Source: Branchiostoma floridae (taxonomy: Eukaryota; Chordata; Leptocardii; Amphioxiformes; Branchiostomatidae). From it: a DNA stretch of 64,000 nt. Position 1 is the first letter of the stretch, and every line of letters begins with the position of its first letter. This document shows, one piece after another, positions 58,207 through 64,000 of this stretch. Position numbers and translations under genes: made by a program. The notes under the pieces are model-generated. The model had not been told where the DNA came from. It saw only the letters and a list, made by a program, of their open reading frames with translations, and searched no databases. The stretch lies in the NCBI RefSeq assembly GCF_000003815.2, contig NC_049979.1:7521105-7585104 (forward strand), written 5' to 3'.

Positions 58207-59464
58207 TATCCTACCTCGAATTCTCCTGTCGATTTTTTCGACAGATGAGCAGGTAAACAGGCACTTGCTGGTGGGTTTGGTGACCTGTTTGCCTGGCCTG
58301 CACATGACTTTATAGGTGAAGGAGGGGTGTGCAATTCCTTCAACCCTCTCGTCTACTGGCACACAAAGTCTCAGGGACAAGAAATCCTTCCTACAGACCT
58401 GCTATAGTCTTCTGACAGGCTGAAAATCACACTTCACACCTGGATGACCCCACAAGGCCATGGTTGTGTGTGATGCATGAAAGAGGCATGGAGTGATGCG
58501 CCTGTTTTATTAGTTTTTAGTGTCATGGAGCAGAAATGTCTAACCTCTTTATGTCAAAGTTTGTGATATCTCAAAATACTCATATACCGAAAAAATATGA
58601 AGCTAGCGTGTTTACGGCCTATTTAGCTACAGATACCTTAATTGTCTTAGAAATGATGTTCTCTCTAATTCTGCATGACATCATTTAGGGCAGATTAAGT
58701 ATGGATTGGTGAAAACCTGACAGTAGGCACACACACTGACACAGGTCTTTCAAGATGATCTTCCCTATGATGGTTTGTCCGTAAACCTTGACAAGGCAAA
58801 GCACAGAACCAACCAGCTCGATGTGATGAAGCATCCCGGCAAATCTGACACCTTGGCATATTAAGGTCAACGACCTGGGAGCCTGAGGCAATAAAGATAG
58901 GCAAATTGCTGCCCTTCTCCATTGTTGAGTCCAAATGTTATTGATCCAGAAGTTTCATTTTGGCACTGCCATGAATATTTTGACGTTGCCATCTTCAGCG
59001 AGGCCCGGGAACGCTGCAGACGCCTTGCACATAATTCAGACGTCCTTCAGCATTTCACGGTGACAGACCACGGCAATTGAAATGCATCATGTGCCTTGTA
59101 GCAGTGTCCCCTTACTATGATTCACTGAGTCAGGATATATCAGCCCAAATTTCCAACCGTTCATAGCACAGTTTCTTGTATGTGCGTGCCCTTGCCGCTT
59201 AAAATCTTGGATTAGAATCATGCAGAATACATCATTTGGTCATTCTTTTCCTCAGGCAAGAAAAGATATGACCATTATTCCAATAATGATTTATCTATAC
59301 ATCATTTTTGTCAGGCAATGCCAGTTTGGTTTTATTAGTGGCGACATCCTCTGGGCATCTCAAATCTGATAGAAGAGTGAAAAAAAAAGGAATCTGCCAA
59401 AGATGTCAGAAAACATTTTTTGTGAATCAGACTGAACAAACATTGTGCAAGAGCCTATAATCAT

Positions 59465-59575
59465 TACTCTCCAAGCAGAGTTTAGGCTCTGGCTGTTTTT
59501 TTAACGTTTTTTTAGTCGTTTTTATCGGGCTTTCTATTAAAAAACAACTGGAGCCTAACCTCTGCTTGGAGGGTA
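59465..59575. mobile_element. 111-bp MITE with 9-bp target duplication
   Basis: The ends TACTCTCCAAGCAGAG and (inverted) CTCTGCTTGGAGGGTA extend to about 25 bp of complementarity through TTAGGCTC. TATAATCAT flanks both sides exactly (59456-59464 and 59576-59584). A 9-bp duplication would suit a Mutator-like family. There is no coding sequence. Confidence 0.78.
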
Positions 59576-60434
59576 TATAATCATGTCCTTTCATTTGATT
59601 CTTACAAGTAGAAAGTACAAAAGGAATTGTAAGACTGACCTTATCATGTGGCATAATGGTTTTGGTTGGAAAGACTTTTTTATACAAATTTCCTCACTTC
59701 ATCCTGGCTTTGCTTAGTTTGAGGAGTGTATCATAAAGAACCCACCACACAGGCTGATCAAATGTACCTAAGTACCCTGCTTGGAGCCCTCATCAGACTA
59801 ACAAGGTTCACCAATCACCACATAATGATAATGGAGATGAGGCTGCAAGTTGATGACATGTTATTTCTGTATATTCCTGATGTGGATGTGTAATGACATG
59901 TTATTTCATAAATGAGGCTATTCAAAGCTGCCCTATTTCAAGGTTACCAAGCACTGCAATTGCAGTGCAGTACGATGTAATGCTGCCCCCTTGTGACTTT
60001 CTGTTTGGTTGCATGTCATTGGCATTTTGTTCACTCAATTTTCCAACACAACTCTCACTATGAAGAGGCACTGTTGTCAGTGGCTAGAAGTTGCTAATAA
60101 TTTTTACAATCAAGCAAGCTTTGTCTGTCTTCAAAACAGCCTACATGTGACCATTTTCATTATTAAATCACATGTGGATAAGGATATGTGTAGAGGGTTC
60201 AATGTACATCCATCCAAGTCACCTTATTACAGGCCATGAAAGGTTGGAGCCTGTTACTTCTAACATAACAAGAAAGCTTCTGAAAAAATCTGGCCGGTGC
60301 GTATTTTGGAAAAAGCCTGGATGTTAAACAAAATCACACGAAAAAAGAGTTTTTAAACATCGAATTACTGAATTGGTCTTTCTTCTATTAAAAAAACACT
60401 ACATGAGATTTGTCTAACAAAGAAAAAAAATTTT

Positions 60435-60526
60435 AGCAAGTGGCGTTCGAACCCACGATCTACGGCTGGAGAAGCAAACTGCCCCAATAGGTACCATGCT
60501 GTAGACCGCTCGACAACGCTGGCTCG
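60435..60526 (-). repeat. tRNA-like sequence, class II type (SINE head or pseudogene)
   Basis: On the minus strand GTTGTCGAGCGGT resembles a Ser/Leu tRNA A-box/D-arm. GGGTTCGAACGCC about 60 bases later is a B-box in a GTGG/CCAC T-stem. A T-run follows within 15 bases, like a pol III terminator. Acceptor pairing is poor, so this is probably tRNA-derived and not a working tRNA. Confidence 0.4.
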
Positions 60527-60712
60527 ATTATGCAATAGGGCGTATAAAAGGGCTATTAGAAGGGTTTGTTTAAATTGATCGATCCATGCATCCATGCATG
60601 CATCCATGCAAACCAAACGAAGGGTTGAAAGAACCGCTTCTCCCGTCTCATAACAATCTTTGCTGAGCCAGGATCAGAAAGAAGGAGAGCAATCCCACTC
60701 TTGTCAAGTTGT

Positions 60713-60718
60713 TTTATT
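60713..60718 (-). terminator. Possible BIRC6 polyadenylation signal
   Basis: AATAAA on the minus strand, about 1.8 kb past the BIRC6 stop. It is the first clear canonical hexamer I noticed there. Use is inferred. Confidence 0.25.
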
Positions 60719-62539
60719 TTGTAATTACATCCCAATCCATCTAAAAAGCAACAGAAAGTCAACAGAAAAGAACCAACTGGTCTAAAGGAGTCCCTGGTAC
60801 AACCCACCAGGTCTGCATACAATGTACATGGAATGCAGACATTGCTATATCATATAGAGCCAATGTACATGTCCTGTATGTATATCAGTATCAAGAAAGC
60901 AAATTCTCTGGCACCGTTTTGTCATATTCTTACAAGTCAGTTATGCCAGAGTTACATCCGAGAGAAGCCATGTTGAACATAATACAGATGCCTGATGAAC
61001 TAGTAATCATACTGTTTGGATGGACTACGACTAGTTCTGAAACACCATTGTTACGCTTGTACAACACCACAAAGTGACACAAACTCACACACAATGTCGT
61101 CTAGCACCAATCCCCTGCCCTTTGGTGCCGTCAACGTTCCACCCTTCCTTTAGTTCTCCCCATACACAGTCAAACCTTTACATCTTCCCATATGGAAGAA
61201 TGCACGAGTTAGTACTAATAGCATCCTAGTCATCGTGCAGCAGTTGGTTCATGTATATATAAGTGTTCCAAGTTACAATTCTATAATTTGCTTTGCAACA
61301 ATGGCATTCATAAAATAGGCAGAATTCTGTCAGATAATGTCATATCCCTGATCGTTTGGTATGATACAGTACATTATTCTTGCTTAACACATAATCTTTA
61401 TATAATAAGAATGCTTTCTTCCTTCCTTGCTTCACATTCCACACTTACTCGAACAACTAATGAACAACAAACTAAATCAAACAACTTCATATATTTACAT
61501 GTGATTATCCCTTCCTTATAGAAGGATAGAAATGCCTTGCATTGCTCCAACAGGATGAGCCTTAGCTCTGCACCAAGTACAGACAACATTCTTTACACAT
61601 GGTACAATATTATGTAATGGATTTTACAAGAACAATATCGTGCAACGAGCATACATGTACGCCATGTCGTACGAAAAGTATCACAAGAGTTCTTTTTCAC
61701 AAATTGAAGATCTATGCACTTTGCAGACACATATTACAAAGAAGGTTCATAGGATAGTGTGCAACACATTTTGTACACCATCAGAGTGCCTTTTAATGTT
61801 ATAATGCAATATGGCCAAACAATAGTTTCTCTCATATCAGTCCTGATCATTGTACATGTTGATCTGGACAGGATATGTAACATGCTTTGTTATGTATATG
61901 ATGCAATTATACATATTGAATGTTACTGATCATATATGGACAAACAAAACATTACTCATATCATTGTAATATACGGCTACAGTGTCGGCATTACCAAAGT
62001 GCTTGCCAACCTTTATACTTTCAATGAAAAGCAATGTCCAAAAGCACCCCAGTGTAATCAAACCATTCACTGGGAGGCTTAAGTAATTACATAGTTACTT
62101 CCCTTTCTGAGTTCTGTGAATTACAAGAACTTAAAAACAAGTTTTTCCACCAGTAGCTTGTAAGAGTGGACTTAGGAAAACTTGACAACCACCGAGTTAC
62201 AAGATGATCCATACCAAATACAGGAGGTCTGAGTTCTTGAAAGAGTCAGGATTTAATCATGTATATAATGTATCCATTGTACTTCATTGTCTCTTATTTT
62301 TTTTGTTCCTACATTGCTCTACCATGCTTATTACCAGTACAAGAAGTTCCTTTATCCCCCACTTCCAGCCATCATTTTCTGCATAAACAATTACCAGCAG
62401 CATTTCAAGTTGCAACATCTCGTTTCCGTCCATTTCTTTCCTGCAGCATTGTTGTTAAACATATGTCTCATTACCAACAACCTAGGATGGTTATTACAAT
62501 ACTAGTAGAGCAGTCCAAGCCTCTGTACAGGGGTGGCCA

Positions 62540-62965
62540 TCAGTGCTGGTCCTTCAGGCTGGCACCTGCTGTTGGTGCTTCTGTGACTACACCTGTCTGG
62601 CTGTCTGTGCTGCTGTTGGTTTGTTCCTCTGTGCTGGTGCTGGTCTGTTCGTCCGTAATGCTGCTTGTCTGTCCCTCTGTACTGGTGCTACTCTGTCCAT
62701 CTGTGCTATTGCCACTCTGCCCTTCCCCGTCCAGACTTATCTTCCTTCCCATGCTTACAGTAGCCTGTCCTCCATCTGTTACATCTTTGCTCTGTTCATC
62801 TGAGTTGGTGGTGGAGGAATCCACTCCCTCTGCTGTGTCATCGTTGTTGGTCTTCTCTGTGTTTTCTTCATCGTTCGGCTCAGTGTCCTTGGAGGCTGCG
62901 CCATCCTCCAGATCTGTTGGTGGCTTCATCTTCATCAGTTCTTCCCTCAGCTGCGCCGTGTGTCT
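62540..62965 (-). CDS. BIRC6: BIRC6 terminal exon
   Basis: 141 codons plus TGA, after a CCTGTACAG acceptor. It begins RHTAQLREEL and then becomes acidic low-complexity sequence ending SLKDQH. The opposite strand also stays open here, an artefact of the repeat composition. Confidence 0.88.
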   Translation of the reverse strand, partial: RHTAQLREELMKMKPPTDLEDGAASKDTEPNDEENTEKTNNDDTAEGVDSSTTNSDEQSKDVTDGGQATVSMGRKISLDGEGQSGNSTDGQSSTSTEGQTSSITDEQTSTSTEEQTNSSTDSQTGVVTEAPTAGASLKDQH

Positions 62966-63507
62966 CTGTACAGGAAAAACGAACGGAAGCATTACATTTA
63001 ACAGGTCTGTAATTGTTTCAACAGTACTGATGACAAAACCTAAGATATCTTAACTACAGATGTATGCACTATGATCAAACATCAGACTAGTCCAGTGTTC
63101 ATAATATCTTTAATTTTTCTTCATCTTTTGAGTGCACACAAATACATTGCCACATTGTCTGTAATTGTTTCAACAGCCCTGATGACAAAACCTAAAATAT
63201 ATAAACTAAAGATGTATGCACTAAGATCAAACAACTGGCAAGTCCATGCTGGAAAATCCTGTTTTACATCTTTCTCTTTTTTTTGTCCTTTGAGTGCACA
63301 CAAATACATTGGCACACACACACACACACACACACACACAGATGAACACACAGCATATACACCCTGACTAACCCTGAGAGCTGCTGCATGATGTGCCATG
63401 GTTCGTCCCACCCTCTTGTCGCTGGTGTACGTCTCGATGTCAGAGATCCACTCCTCACACTGGCCCAGCACCTCCACACGCTTCAGCCAGAAGTGCTTTT
63501 GGATCAC
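62540..63507 (-). CDS. BIRC6: BIRC6 (BRUCE/Apollon), C-terminal two exons (partial gene)
   Basis: Exons 63373-63507 and 62540-62965 (minus strand) join in phase 0 and encode the last 186 residues. BIRC6 is a giant inhibitor-of-apoptosis protein. Its E2/E3 hybrid ubiquitin ligase binds SMAC and HTRA2, restrains caspases and modifies LC3. The part seen lies after the catalytic UBC domain. HKHF-like QKHFWLKRVEVLGQCEEW, SDKRVGRTMAHHAAALR and RHTAQLREELMKM match the conserved vertebrate BIRC6 C-terminus closely. The remaining roughly 120 residues are a low-complexity acidic Ser/Thr/Glu/Gln tail, longer than the human one, with a six-unit repeat. The rest of the gene, including BIR and UBC domains, lies beyond the right edge. 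The assignment rests on recalled family sequence; no search was run. Confidence 0.88.
62579..62722 (-). repeat. BIRC6: Coding minisatellite, six 24-bp units in BIRC6
   Basis: Six consecutive octapeptides follow the pattern xQ(S/T)xxxT(D/E): GQSGNSTD, GQSSTSTE, GQTSSITD, EQTSTSTE, EQTNSSTD and SQTGVVTE. They occupy exactly 144 bp and alternate D and E endings, suggesting that an ancestral 48-bp pair was duplicated. Confidence 0.85.
63007..63313. repeat. 152-bp tandem duplication in BIRC6 last intron
   Basis: Copies start at 63007 and 63159 with CTGTAATTGTTTCAACAG. They share TGATGACAAAACCTAA, GATGTATGCACTA and TTTGAGTGCACACAAATACA in order, with moderate divergence and an indel in the middle. 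Confidence 0.88.
63314..63341. repeat. (CA)n microsatellite
   Basis: An uninterrupted run of about 13 CA units directly after the second copy of the intron duplication. Confidence 0.95.
63373..63507 (-). CDS. BIRC6: BIRC6 penultimate exon
   Basis: 45 codons, phase 0 on both sides. It is bordered by a CTCCTCCAG acceptor and a GTTAGT donor on the minus strand. It encodes VIQKHFWLKR to HHAAALR, the most conserved stretch of the BIRC6 C-terminus. Confidence 0.9.
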
Positions 63508-64000
63508 CTGGAGGAGAGTGGAAGAGAAGCAACGTGGTTTATCACAGTTCAGGTCATCAACACAATCTTTACAGATCTTTACAAATCTTTGCAAGGATAT
63601 TGACCACTTCTAGGCACTGAACTATGCTCACTGCGACAGCATCTCTTCTCCCTAAGTCAGAAACATCGAGCTTCGGCAAGTTTGACTAACTGACCCAATA
63701 GGGGAAGCAGGGGTTACGAGGCTGCTTGGGAAATTCCCTACCCCATTAAGCCAGAATGGTTTGATCCACGCACACCGGGAAGGTCCCTACTCTTTTCAAC
63801 AAGTGTGGTGGGTTCTTTTAAGTGCCAGGGTATGGCTCTCCTCAAACATGAGACCTCCATTTGACGTCCTATCCGAGGGATATGATGCTAGTTGTGATAA
63901 AATCACATCCACGAGAAATGTTGGAAATCTCTTGCAGACTAATGACAATAGTTACTGTTTAATGATGTAAGCACAAGATGAGGCTTAACATTTTCATCGA
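63508..64000 (-). other. BIRC6 intron (right edge)
   Basis: By position this is the intron before the penultimate BIRC6 exon. The preceding coding segment, expected to end the UBC-proximal region, was not found in these 490 bases and must lie outside the window. Confidence 0.6.

Larger units (their letters stand above)
56474..62539. other. Convergent YIPF4/BIRC6 intergenic and 3' UTR region
   Basis: About 6 kb between the two stop codons. It holds two related TA-flanked MITEs, a 111-bp MITE, a tRNA-like sequence and a possible BIRC6 polyadenylation signal. No further gene was recognised. Confidence 0.7.
62966..63372 (-). other. BIRC6 last intron
   Basis: 407 bp with GTTAGT...TACAG borders on the minus strand. 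Most of it is the 152-bp tandem duplication plus a CA repeat. Confidence 0.8.

Noticed and set aside
62259-63053. A plus-strand 264-codon ORF over the BIRC6 terminal exon
   Set aside because: It is the antisense of the S/T/E/Q-rich repeat. The minus strand matches BIRC6 with correct splice sites, and the plus-strand product is low-complexity V/L/S repeats.

Overview
The window reads as nuclear DNA of an invertebrate chordate, most likely an amphioxus (Branchiostoma). That call is an inference. It rests on intron-containing genes whose closest recognisable relatives are vertebrate POMK, YIPF4, BIRC6 and THIK-type K2P channels, large introns, no bacterial-style gene packing, and a very high density of short inverted-repeat elements, minisatellites and decayed retrotransposons.

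Left part (1-25.5 kb). The only host exon here is exon 1 of a THIK-type two-pore potassium channel on the minus strand (21533-21863). Its second exon is not in the window, so everything to the left of it may be one long intron or intergenic DNA. This stretch holds a 9-copy minisatellite (5829-6256), a 400-bp foldback element (3218-3615), several hairpins, tandem duplications of 380 and 129 bp, a 5'-truncated but open LINE with a perfect 10-bp target-site duplication (13189-15007), a Penelope-like GIY-YIG remnant (11278-11520) and a frameshifted RT remnant (24540-24960).

Centre (25.5-35.9 kb). A complete two-exon POMK gene (protein O-mannose kinase, 363 residues) lies on the plus strand, followed by about 8 kb with no recognisable gene apart from one small membrane-anchored ORF of doubtful status.

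Right part (35.9-64 kb). A complete six-exon YIPF4 gene (271 residues, Golgi Yip1-family membrane protein) runs from 35911 to 56473 on the plus strand. Its introns hold hAT-type MITEs with target-site duplications, other foldback elements and a diverged 240-bp tandem duplication. The window ends with the last two coding exons of BIRC6 (BRUCE/Apollon) on the minus strand, convergent with YIPF4. YIPF4 and BIRC6 are also neighbours in the human genome, so this looks like a retained ancient chordate linkage. No operon, CRISPR array or defence system is present, and I found no clearly undescribed multi-gene system. The most interesting items are the conserved linkage, a six-unit coding minisatellite in the BIRC6 tail, and well-delimited mobile-element insertions.
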